From Flaveria trinervia (lineage: Eukaryota > Streptophyta > Magnoliopsida > Asterales > Asteraceae), in contig CM046444.1 in NCBI GenBank assembly GCA_025506515.1, positions 121,155,930 to 121,219,929 on the forward strand: a stretch of DNA of 64,000 nucleotides, in the 5' to 3' direction. The notes under the pieces are model-generated. The model saw only the letters and a list, made by a program, of their open reading frames with translations. It did no database searches and was not told the DNA's origin. The stretch's first letter is position 1. Each line of letters starts with the position of its first letter. Shown piece by piece: positions 34,617 through 46,134 of this stretch. Both the position numbers and the translations under genes were made by a program.

Positions 34617-35129
34617 TAGGGCTGGTAATTTTAAACACGAACACGAATACACGACACGAACCTACACGATCTTAACAGGTATTGGGTATGACCTTAACAG
34701 GTTTCCTGTACGAAACAGGGTGACACAAATATACCTGTTAAATTTCGTGTCTAAACAGGTATTTTACCTGTTTACCTGTTATGTACCCGTTAGTACCTCA
34801 TAAATATTTTTTTAAAAAATATAAATAATATAACATTAAACATGCTTTATGTTCAGATCTTTCGGATGATTTTTGTAAAAACTTCCTAAGGTACTCCCAC
34901 TCCAAATCTTTCAAATGATTTTTGTATCACTAAAATGGTTTCTAAATATGTGTTATTAATGGTTCTTATCGTGTCTTATCGTGTATATTTGGTATTAACA
35001 GGTCGTGTTTAGGTCTGAAAACAGGTACACGATAAGTCATCGTGTCGTGTACAGATATACAGGTTTCGTGTTCGTGTCTTATCGTGTTCGTGTCTTAACA
35101 GGTACAGATATACCTGTTATGCCAGCCCT
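34617..35129. mobile_element. hAT-type MITE, about 513 bp
   Basis: Ends TAGGGCTGGTAAT and ATGCCAGCCCT are inverted repeats; the flanks AATGCGAT and AATACGAT are an 8-bp duplication with one mismatch. Subterminal ACACGA and TTAACAGGT words repeat in both orientations. Related by ends to 2381-3032. Confidence 0.85.
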
Positions 35130-35410
35130 AATACGATTTATGAGAGACTCAAATTAGGTGGGGTCCGCCGCCGATGTCTACGTCGGATGTGGGTGTGGGT
35201 CCAGAATAATATTATGCGGCAGAGGTTTGCAGTGTAGGATTTTGTCTTATCCGCATTTATCTTGATGGTGTACTAAACTTGCTTTAATCCAGACCGTTGG
35301 TTTTCTTGAAGGATCACTCCTCCCACTACCACGTGTCATACATGCACTACACCCTTTTAGCGGTTAGTTCACTTAGTTGTGCTCCTTCTTATCATGCACA
35401 CGCTTCAAAC

Positions 35411-35958
35411 CAGTGGTGTGAAAACCGGATCGGATCGGCCGGTCTAACGGGTCCGATCGGAAATTGTAGGTGTGGCTGAATCGGTTCGCATCAGTTCGTT
35501 TATGGAGGGTTTGACCGGCCGGGTCGAATCGGATTTTGATTCTGATTTTTTTATTTTAGTGAGTAAAATGTGATGTTGAACGATAAGTTAGTGTGTTAGA
35601 CATAAGATTATTGTTAAGTTTTTATATATAACTATAAAATACACACATAAATTATTTATGTCTATACTATATATAAAGCATTTTTGAAAAGTATTTTAAG
35701 ATATTTTAAAATTAAAAACACATACTTCATTCAATGCATAACATACAACCTTTTTTAAATGTAAAATATTAATTATATCATTATTTACGAATTATCCCCT
35801 ACAATAGTTATATAATAACCTTACACTTACTAACACTTACATAAACGTTTAACAAGTTTGAACTATTTGTTATTTAGTTTTTAAATTCGGCCTAACCGTT
35901 CTGACCGCCAAACAAGTAATACGTCCGGTTCTACGTACGCTCCGGTTCTAAACGTAGA
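35411..35958. mobile_element. hAT-type MITE related to 18856-19216, right end decayed
   Basis: It starts CAGTGGTGTGAAAACCGGATC like the 18856 element (both then read GGATCGGCCGGTCT), and shares TAAGTTTT(T)ATATATAACTATA in the middle and GTCCGGTTCTA / CTCCGGTTCTA near the right. The right terminus and target duplication are not clean; extra AT-rich DNA around 35660-35870 may be a later insertion. Confidence 0.6.
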
Positions 35959-36465
35959 AAGAAGACAATATTACGGTTCTAAAAATAATATCTATATATA
36001 TATATATATATTTAAAATAGTGTCTATAAAATTAATATTAAATACTTTAAGTTTGTTTTACTCAAATTCTATTTTGAGTTCAACCATTTAACCCCTTAAT
36101 TAGCAAATGATGCACAAACAATTTAAAACTTATTAAAAAAACAAGGGGTAAAATATTTTTTTTCGTTTGGGCTTATTTTTCTAACTTGCCTCCAGCCCTA
36201 ACTCCTCAGCATCAGCTTAGGATGTTTCATCAATGTTGTGCTTCTTTGTGACAACATGAACTGGTCGAAAAAACATTTAACTCTTACCCTTAAAATTATA
36301 TATTTGTTTGTAACGATACTTAAACTCTCAATCATCATAAATAAAAAACAAATATAATTTTGGTAAGATTGAATTTCATAAAAGTCAAACAATATATTTA
36401 TACTTGATAAAAAAAGTACGTTAAGTGCAAACAAAAATAATAAACAAAAATAATAAACAAAAATA

Positions 36466-37135
36466 ATGAAGCTATATAGATGTAGAATATTTGTTGCTAG
36501 ATGTGAAGAAATTTATAAGTGTACCCACACCCATTTTAAGCATGTGCGTTTATACAAAAATCCGATGCTCAACCGTTATGGAGACGAGATATTGTGTGTT
36601 TTCGTCAGTCTAAAAAGAAGGGACATTTTTCATTCGGAATATTTATGTCAGGTCCCAAATACCCAATTATGTCCACTTTATGAACAATTTGATGAAACGA
36701 TGAATCATCTTTCTATATCGTGCTATTATGTCACAATATTATGGAGTTATATAAGCTCATGGTATCGAATTCTACCAATATATGTTTTTTTCATACGGGG
36801 TTTATTAGGTTCGTAAATCTCAAGCTCATTGGTGCATTAGAAGCTATCATACTTATTGCTATGTGGTGCATTTGAAGAATGTGAAACAATATTATTTTTT
36901 AGAACTCTAGGCCATCTATATCGGGTCTCCTTGAAGATTTAAAGAGCTCAAGTTATTTATGGGTGAGAAGCATGTCAAGAATGCAACATTTAAACCGAGA
37001 TAATTGGGTTAGATTTAACATGTAATCTTATATGTTGTATGCTTTTTTATATAAACTCTCTTGTTGTTTCTTTTTTCCCCGTGCTAGCTCCTTTCTAACT
37101 CGGGGTCAGCTGAATAAAATTTTGTTTTTTAGAAA
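36466..37135 (+). mobile_element. LINE (non-LTR retrotransposon) 3' relic
   Basis: The frame at 36466 reads CPLYEQFDETMNHLSISCYY, the zinc-binding region after a plant LINE reverse transcriptase (family pattern CPLC..E(T/S)..HL..C), with one Cys replaced by Tyr. In another frame 36840-37022 continues with AMWCIWK, then SSYLWVRSMSRMQHLNRDNWVRFN, the usual LINE C-terminus, then a stop and a T-rich tail. Several frame breaks; the reverse transcriptase core is missing. Confidence 0.75.
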
Positions 37136-38290
37136 AAAACTAAAAATATAATTTATAAGTTTAATTCGCTTACACCTAGCTTGTTAATAGTTTATGACGT
37201 GTTTTATTTATTTAGAGCTTATTTATAATCATGTAATATCTCATAAAGGAGTTAAGAACGTAGTGTATGCTTGACATAGATCAAACAAATTAGTCACGAA
37301 TAATAAAACGGATTCGAATTATGTGATATAAAAATGTACCAACTCATCAAATCAAACAACACAAAATTGTCATCTTAATTTCTCCTCAACAAAAAAAAAC
37401 AAAAAAAGTAAATTTGAAATAAAAAACAATGGGCGCTGTCAAACACATCGTTAAGTATACTTGGATCGTAAATCAACTAAACAAGCACACACACACACAC
37501 ATAACAAAAATCAAACGGAGAATTGAAACACAAAATTGTTATGGTTCAGTTGGTGTAACATAAGTTCATGACTACAACTAGCGCTTATAATTATTAGTCA
37601 GGTGCTCAAAAGAATTATAATGCATTTATATGTTATAGATTTATACTTAGGGCTGCAATATTGATTAGCAATGAAAGTTACTTATGAAAACATTGCATGC
37701 ATACATCCTACACAAGATATTAGGGCGACTGCTCAACCTTCTCATTTGTTCTCTCAGGAAATATATAGAGGTAAGTTTAATACAAAGATATGTTTAGCCA
37801 CTCATGAAAAAGTATGATTGAAGCATTTAACTTGTGTATAATTGAGGGATTGAATTTTAAATTTACCAATGAAACAAACATCGAATCAAATTGCCACTCA
37901 TCAAGTTTTGGTACAAGTTTTACATTATTGTAGATGGATATGTGATTTTAATATATACAATATATTAACCACGAAATGTGATTATCTATTTGTTTGGAGA
38001 GTAATTTATGAATCATTAAATCTGTCATACATCATTAACTCAAGTTCTAATGATGTTGTGCATGCATTAATTAGTAGTGTAAGATAATATTTAGTAATAC
38101 AAAAATTATATTTCTTATGAGAATCCTATGTCAATAGTTGACTTTTAAAAATACAAAATAAAAAAACAAGATATGGTATGATATATACATTTTGCGCCAA
38201 CTGAGTTGCTTATGAAATTTGTAATATAAGTTTGGTTCGTCTATTCGCGTGTTATAATAAAGTTTTTTCATTTGTAAAATGATTTTTAGT
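37136..38290. other. Intergenic
   Basis: Nothing recognised beyond a short (CA)n run near 37483-37500. Confidence 0.4.
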
Positions 38291-38470
38291 ATTAGTTATT
38301 GCGACATGTGGTCGCTATATGATGCTTTTGCTATAGAGGCAGCGATTGTAATGAAATTACAGCTAAGACATTTATGATGACGACTTGTAATTAAAAGAAT
38401 ACGTGGCAATGACATTTGGGGTCTACAGAGATGAATTTCTTCATTGGTGAGGAAGAAATTTCTTGTAGTG
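38291..38470 (+). mobile_element. CACTA-like 3' terminal fragment
   Basis: It ends GAAATTTCTTGTAGTG, the inverse of the CACTACAAGAAA terminus of plant CACTA transposons, and is followed by AAAGTTAC. The matching 5' end was not found, and the left boundary is arbitrary. A similar end (TTTCTAGTAGTG) occurs at 14070. Confidence 0.4.
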
Positions 38471-38743
38471 AAAGTTACAAGTATACTAAAATATCATTGG
38501 GCAATTACTTTAATTGTTATAAAAATTGATATTTACTTATATTCGTTATGTAATAACTGAATACAGATTGAGGAGCATATAAAGATTTGATTATTAATAA
38601 AATTTCACATTTATTTATATGCATGAGACTATTAGTTGTCAAGAAATCAACAAATAAAGATAGTTTTAAAGTTATTAAATATTTCTTGTTATTGACGCAG
38701 ATGCACAATTAAGAGAAACACATTAAATCTTTTATATAAAAAA

Positions 38744-39623
38744 CTAGTTTAGTATCTCGTGTATTACATAGGTTGAATAAATAAAATACTAAATAATTAG
38801 TAATAAAAATAAGGGCATCGTCGAAATCATCGGCTTTCTGCTCAATACCACGGCCATGATCCTATTATTTAAAAATATTTGATTTATAAATTATAAAACC
38901 ATGCTTGAAAATAAATTATAATTATAATTACGTATAGATAGCTACTTTAAATAATTAACAATACTTTATTTTATAAAAAAACTATGGGTTTTAAATATTT
39001 TGTTTTAAGAAAAATGATTTTTTTATAAAAAATGTTTGTTTATTCTGTATTTTGTAAAACTGTAATTATAAAAAAGTGTGTTTTACATAAAATATAAGTT
39101 TTTAATGTATTAAATTCTATATTTTTTTAATTTAAAAATGGTATGAGTAATCTTATTAGTATTTAATATTATTATTAATAATACATAAAAATAAGTAATC
39201 TTATGTATAAATTTCTTGTTTATTAAAAAACTTTAGTTTGTAATTGTTATGGTTGTTTTAATAAGACTGTTTTTTAAATTCACCTTTTGTAATTTGTTTA
39301 AGAATAACCATTTTAAAATATTTTGTTTCAAAAGAGTTAGTGTTTTATAAAATTTCATATTATATAAAAGTTTTATTTTTATTATTTCTATTTTAGTAAA
39401 AAGATGTAATTTTTAGTTTTCTTAATAAGATTTATTTTTAAAAAGATAGCTTGATTTTAAAAAAATAAATAAGAGAGAGAAATTAGTTTAAGTATTTAAA
39501 TTTTAGTAATATCATTTTGGAGGGAAAAATATATGAGAATGTGTATAAGAATGACATGTGACAAAAAGATGAATTAGAAGAAGAACATGTGACAAAAAAA
39601 CTTCTTTTATATAGATTTGTAGA
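38744..39623 (-). mobile_element. Non-autonomous Helitron, 880 bp, both ends seen
   Basis: Read on the minus strand it starts TCTACAAATCTATATAAAAG after an A and ends with a decayed hairpin (CCTATGTAATACACGAG), ACTAAA and CTAG before a T: the A/T insertion site, 5' TC and 3' CTRR of Helitrons. No coding capacity. Best-preserved member of the local family. Confidence 0.75.
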
Positions 39624-39676
39624 TTAATCGGTCTTTAACATCAAATGACCCTCACACAAATAACCTTACTTGCAAG

Positions 39677-39961
39677 TTACATGAGAGTAAATATCAAAAG
39701 GTATTTGAAATATTGATCGATATTGTTTAAAATGATGCATCTTTCAAATATCTAAAGTTTGAGTTACCACTCAGAGAATAATGTATAATTAACAATAAAT
39801 TGCATTGTTGTTACATGAGAGTAATTATCAAAAGGTATTTGAACTACCGATGGATACCGTTCAATATGATGCCTCTCCTAAATATCTAAGGTTCGAGTTA
39901 TTACACAGACAATAATGTATAATCAAAAGTAAATTGCATTGTTGTTACATGAGAGTAAATA
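39677..39961 (+). repeat. 134-bp tandem repeat, 2.1 copies
   Basis: TTACATGAGAGTAA starts at 39677, 39811 and 39945, exactly 134 apart, with the units between alike (ATCAAAAGGTATTTGAA, ATAATGTATAAT) at perhaps 80-85 percent by eye. Confidence 0.85.
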
Positions 39962-40711
39962 AGTAAATTATTATATTCTTTTAGGTCTTGGTATATGTTT
40001 AAACCTAAAATCTTTGATTTTTTTGATGAAATTTTTTGACAGTGGCGATGTGAAGCGAAACGAAAGTAACTATAACTAAAAATGCACTTGTTGGGATGAA
40101 TTTAGTATTGTTTTAGAATGCTTGAATATTAAAAACTAAAACACATGTTTAAAATTTTAAAACCAAATCTAAAAGCCGGAAATAAAAAAAAAAGTTTAAA
40201 ATCATAATTAAATCTTCAAATGAAGAAAGCTAGATTTGACAGTAAAAAAATGTGTATGATCATTTGTCTGATCAGAGGGTCCCTTAAGACGTATTTAATC
40301 ATACATTTTGGGTATAAATTACAATAACTCTAAAAGGTCAAAGTTAAATATGTCATTTTAAAATAAGCTTATTTCTAGTCAATTTTTCCATCTAATTACT
40401 TTATGTAGACATTAATCAACTCCGTATCATAAAGATGGTGAATGGTCAGAATTATATAAGATGACAAACTTGTGAGAAGTATAATATTAGAAAAAGCAGA
40501 AAATACAATATTATAAAATACATTATATTGTTAAAATGAAAAACTAATGTCCGTTTGAAAGTTGGACAACTTCTTCCAAAAAGTTTTTCCTCCCATGTGG
40601 CTTGAAATTTAAACATTCTAACCAAGGTGCTCGAAACATTTTGCCTATGCTATTAGGGCACCAAATCAAGTGGTAAAAGTTAAATAATTATCTATCAATT
40701 ACCAACATAGC

Positions 40712-40783
40712 TAATAAGAACAGTGTATACCAGTAATGTTTAAAGTTTAATAAGAACGGTGTATGCCAGTGATGTTTAAAGTT
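40712..40783 (+). repeat. 36-bp tandem duplication
   Basis: TAATAAGAAC(A/G)GTGTAT(A/G)CC and AGT(A/G)ATGTTTAAAGTT occur twice in a row, at 40712 and 40748. Confidence 0.8.
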
Positions 40784-41169
40784 GGTTATAAGTTAGTTTT
40801 TTATGTTTTCTAGATTATTATGTAATACTGATCATGTTATCGTATAATTCTCGTCAAGTAACTCATAATGTATAATGCTGATCATCTACTCTAGTTTTGG
40901 TCATTTTACACAATGATCTGATGTAAAAGATTGATTCTTGTGTTATGCATTGTGTTTTTCAAAAATAATAAATTTTGAATAGCACAATACTAAAAGTATA
41001 ATCTTTTTTACAGTTTATTAAGTAATTGCCATCAGGTAATTATATAATCCTTGCTAATTCAAAAGATTACACAATTACTTGACGAAATTACATAATGAAC
41101 TAAAAATGTGAATTTTATTTTTTCTATATTAATATTATATGCATTTTAAAAAAATTACTTTTAGGATTG

Positions 41170-41204
<35 letters not shown>

Positions 41205-42000
41205 TCTTATTAAAAATCACTTGTATAAAATAATGTCATATGTAAAAGTTACGTGTATTAAAAAATTAAGGTGGAACTTAAGAAACGTAATCTTAATAAA
41301 AAGAAACGTGTCAACATCTTAATTCTTATTACACTTTCTAGTTTTTAAATCCTTTGTATTTGAATCTTTCTTTAAAATCTATCTATAACACGAGTTTAAT
41401 TAAATAGATATTAATTAATTAGTAACGAGAATTTCAGATATTAAATCAAATTTAATCTATAATAAGTTCTTAATTCGATCTTGAGTAATTAATAAATATA
41501 TAAAATATTAAAAATAAATTTTAAATAAATATATGTAGGAATACAATATAATACAAAAATAAAGAAACCCATTAAAATTAAAATAAAACTAGAACTATAT
41601 TAATTTTAAATGTAAGAAAAAGAATAATAAGTTTACGAAATTGTAACACTTAACGTAATAAATTACTTTATTATAATTTATAAATAATTTATAAACAATC
41701 AGAGTAATATCTACAACCATGAACAATTTAATCCATTAACAACCATAAACGATTAGTCAGGAAACTATTATAACCTAATCATTAAAAAATTCCTTAAAAC
41801 ACTATTTTTAAATAACATGTTTATCATTTTTCCCGTATCTAAAAGGTGTAACATGGTTTTCTGGTTACAGTATTATCAAAATTTGAATGTAAACTATATC
41901 CAAAGACAAAACTTAAAAAAAAACAAATTTTATAAAATAAACCAATTGATTTATTCATTCATTCAAACTGTCACCTCTATAATCTCCTATTTTTTAGTTT
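40784..42000. other. Intergenic, AT-rich
   Basis: No gene recognised. Contains a (TA)n run of about 32 bases at 41171-41202. Confidence 0.4.
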
Positions 42001-43607
42001 TTAACCACTAAAGACTCACACTCAACACTGTAACTTCCTCCTAATCATTCTCTCTCTCTCCAATTGACCTTTGAATACGACATCATTCACCCAATTTACA
42101 CCATTCAATCAACCCAATCCCACACCCATTTCAAAGATTTCAATTTCAAGGTAACCCCAATTCCAATTTCGATCTTTTTCACTGTTTTTAACCCAATTTT
42201 ATATGCATTTACGCCTCCCATTTTGAGTGAGTTGAGAGTTGCTTTGAATTAAAGACAATCGGCGACCTTTAATTGCTACCCCTGCTGTCATTTTCTGTAT
42301 ATTTTTTAATGAATCTGTCGTTTTTGCGGAGAATTGAGGGCATGATGTTTTGAGATAAATCATAATTCATAAATATATATATATATATGTATATGTATAT
42401 ATACACACACAGTGAATATTATTAAAAAATTAGCTAAACCAAGAACAACAGCAGGATAGATGTATACATATAGAGAGAGAAAGAAAAGGTTTAGAGAGAG
42501 AATGGTGTAGTCTACTCAATCAATCATGAAGAGGGTTTTCTTCGTCTGTTCTTGTTCAGCAGCCTGTTAGATTTGGTGGGTGTTTTTCTTTTTTGGATCT
42601 TTGGTTATTCACTGTGGATTCTTGAAGCTTTTGTTCTTGACAAGTGTTATTTGCAGGTTATAATATTGTTTTGGGTGTTGAAGAGCTCAAAAGTTTGTGT
42701 TTTTTTGTTTAATTTAAGCAAAATCTTTGAATTTTGTATGTTATTTGTTGAAGATATAGAAGTTTAATCTTGAATCTTTACTCATGTGTGAGTTGTGTTA
42801 TATCTTTTTGTGTTGAAGATTTGAAATTTTATGGTGTTTGTTCTTGTGAAATTATACCCACCAGCTGTTTGTAGAAAGGTGCCAAAGAACACATGTTAGT
42901 TTTGTGGACAGTATGAATTTGTTTCTCTTTGAATTCATTAATTTCTTATTATTCTTTAAATGGGATTTGAAAATATGGATATGTTTTTTTGCTAGTTATG
43001 GTAGGATAACATATATGGTCTACCTTTCATGTCTGGTACTCTTTCAATCATGCTTTTCATGATGGAATCTTGTTCATGCCATTTTTGCTCATAAAGTTAT
43101 TATGATGATGTCTGTGTTTTCAGTTTTCTTTTGAACTCATGAAATCAAATGCTTTTCATGCTTGAATTTCAAATTGTGGTGAAATTGATTTCAAGATTTT
43201 GAAATCAAGAATCAGTGATTCAAAATTTGAAAAGAAAAAAAATGAGGTTTCACTGTAGTCTCTCTAGGTGTAGCCTCTCTATCCTAAAAGCAAAAAAAAG
43301 TCAAAAATTAAGATTTGGTATCATCTTATGGCATGAGATTTCACCGAATATGTTTGTTTGTTTGATTCAGAATCCAAGATTTCAATTTAATTTTCTTTAG
43401 ATTCAGTTGTGCTCTCCTTTGTTTACTTTATTATTATTATTATTTAGGACTGTATGTTCATTTTTTGTTTATTTGATCATGATTTGATTGAATGCACTTT
43501 GTTCTTGATTATCCCAGTTAAAGATACCATCAAATGTTGAATCTTTATTTGCTGTTACTGATGACAGTATATATTGTGCTGTTTCTATTATAGTAGGTCA
43601 TACTAAT
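42001..43607 (+). promoter_or_regulatory. Promoter and 5' leader region of the CCCH gene
   Basis: CT-rich runs (TCTCTCTCTCTCC near 42050, GAGAGAGAA near 42472) and an acceptor-like TTCTATTATAG 15-20 bases before the ATG suggest a leader with at least one intron. A possible donor is AAGGTAACC near 42148. Exact transcript start and intron are not fixed by the sequence. Confidence 0.4.
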
Positions 43608-46134
43608 ATGGATTTCTCAGAATCTACAAAAGTCGTATACGATAGAGTACAAAAGATAGACCCCGAAAACGTCTCCAAGATTATCGGGTACCTTCTTTTA
43701 CAAGATCATGGTGAACGTGAAATGATAAGATTAGCGTTCGGTCCTGATAATTTAATACATGGTTTAATCAATAAAGCTAAAGCCAACCTTAAGTTACCTT
43801 CAAACACAACTGTTGGTCAACCGATTTCACCTCCTCAGGTGAACTCTATCCCTGATATGCCAATCGGCCCAATTCACTTCACATCGTTCTCTCCTTCAAC
43901 CCGTCATTCACCATTAACGATCCAAGTTCCCACACGTTGTTGTGATCACCATGGTCAACCCGTTGACTTTGTTCCCATGGTTTACCAGGGCTCATTTCCT
44001 GAAGATTATGACCTTCACAACCAAATTCGTTTCCTGTCTTTAGAAGATCAAATGGAGCCCGTTGACAGCCCAGATTTTTCCTCTAGTAATTACTACTCAC
44101 CCGAGCCTGCATTGGGTCCTCGGGCAAATAGAAGGTCCCCAAGTTTACCCGAGTTTCCTTTCAAAGTGTGTCATTACTTCATCAAAGGGTTTTGTAGACA
44201 TGGAAACAACTGTAGGTATTTGCACCCTACTCCTGAAAGCTTTTCACAAATCTTTAACTCCAAGTTGACCGAAGATGATAGCGTCTTTTCGCCCATGTCC
44301 CTTGAGAAACTAGAGCTAGAACTCACTGAGTTACTGAAATCAAGAAGAGGGTTTCCAGTTTCCATTGCTTCTTTACCAATGATATATTATGAAAAATTCG
44401 GTAAAACGCTTCAAGCTGAAGGATATTTGACCGAAAGTCAAAGACACGGGAAAGCTGGTTATAGTTTGACCAAACTTCTTGCGCGCCTCAAAAGCATTTG
44501 TCTCATCGATAGGTCAAATTCTTTAACCGAAACTTTTAGAGGGCGTTTGGGATTGCTTATTATGTTGAAGTAAGCACTTTATAGTATGCAACTTTAAACT
44601 GCTTATTAAGCAATCCCAAACGCCCTCAAAGCAATATATTACTGTATCATAACTCTATAAGCAGATAAATAGTTTAATCCTTATGTTGATATGATTTCAA
44701 TAGGCCACATGGGCAGCATGCGGTCATGTTGGCTGATGACATGGCAAAATGCATGGACCATATTGGAGATAGAAACGAACATGGTGGAATTGTCGCGGGT
44801 TCAAGGCAGATATACTTGACTTTTCCTGCTGAAAGTACATTTTCTGAGCTTGATGTTTACAATTACTTCAAGTAAGGAGTATACTTATGAAATAAAATTT
44901 AGTATCATGTTACATGTATACATTTATGACTTGAAATGATTTATTAATGTTGTTTTGTTTATATCTTTGTAACAGCAAATTCGGGCCTGTTCGTGACGTG
45001 AGAATCCCATGTCAACAGAAGAGAATGTTTGGATTTGTGACTTTCGTGTTTGCGGATACAGTTAGGCATATTTTAAACAAGGGGAACCCTCATTTTGTTA
45101 GTGGCGCGCGTGTTTTGGTCAAACCATACCGTGAAAAATGCAAGATTGATGATAAGTAAGAATTTCATTATTTGTTATCGGTTTTTATCCTCGAACCATA
45201 TATACTATTATATGTCTTTTTAGACATCATATGGTTCAAGATAACCTGCTGATTTGATTGTTATTTCCTAGTTTAACATAAGTTTGACATTTTCAATTAC
45301 TGAATATGTTATACAGGAAACATGGTTACACGTTTCAACATCATATGTACCAAGGTTCTCACTGTCTTGATAGTGAACTCGGGCTGCAATCAAGTGAGAA
45401 TTATATAACATTTTATATGAATTTTCATTTGGTTTATAACTGTTTATCTAGTTTTTACTTTTGAAATAAGTTGTTTGGACAAAAAACAACTTCAAATTGT
45501 TTATTCAAATCAACTTATGCTACTTAAGAATGATCAGATAAGCAGACTTTAGACAACTTAATGAGTTATCAAAAAAACGCTACAAATGTATAAACGATTT
45601 TAGTAACAATTTTTTAATCACTAACTGTAGTGCCATGAATTGGTGATATCAGAAGGTAAAATTTTCTTGAATTTTATTTAAAGTTTGTATATATTTTTTT
45701 AAAGATTTCCATCTTCTTTCTTTGTTCATAGGCAATGTTCATGCACAAGATGCAGACTTTCATTCTACTGAGCGTTTCAACTATTTTCTTGATGCTTTAA
45801 ACAACGGCGCAGCTAGTGACCAAAAGATTAGGCAGATTAATACTGAATACAACGAGCAAGAAAGGTATGTTCACAACAAAAAGAAGATAAAATCATGAAA
45901 TGACACATTTTTATTCCTGTGTTACACCTCTATAGTCATATCAAAACAGTATCACTCGTATACACATGAGATACGTGAATCTTTGGTCGTGTATCTACTT
46001 TTACTCACCTTGAATCGCGTATCACATTATTATTTATGGTTTTAATTTCTTTAACTTGCAGTAGCCAGGGACTAAATCTTCCAGACAGCCCGTTTGCATC
46101 CGGTTTAGCGGGTGAAATATCAACAGTTATATAG
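43608..46134 (+). CDS. CCCH zinc finger / OST-HTH / RRM protein, six exons
   Basis: Predicted RNA-binding protein of the plant group containing AtC3H18/22/46/53. Exons: 43608-44512, 44704-44871, 44976-45155, 45317-45393, 45732-45864, 46062-46134; GT-AG introns and phases join to 511 residues. The N-terminal 60 residues (ENVSKIIGYLLLQDHGEREM) are typical of the group. Cys188-x7-Cys196-x5-Cys202-x3-His206 is one CCCH finger. Residues about 235-300 form an OST-HTH (LOTUS-like) domain (GFPVSIASLPMIYYEKFGK). About 336-412 is an RRM with RNP2 IYLTFP and RNP1 KRMFGFVTF. The C-terminus NLPDSPFASG is also typical. The first-exon frame reads through the donor to 44573, but splicing at 44512 restores LIDRPHGQHAVML. 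A small MITE lies in intron 1. RNA targets are unknown. Confidence 0.92.
44539..44627. mobile_element. Small MITE in intron 1 of the CCCH gene
   Basis: Inverted ends GAGGGCGTTTGGGATTGCTT and AAGCAATCCCAAACGCCCTC match for 20 bases, with about 49 bases between them. It begins 26 bases after the exon-1 donor. I saw no clear target duplication. Confidence 0.8.
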
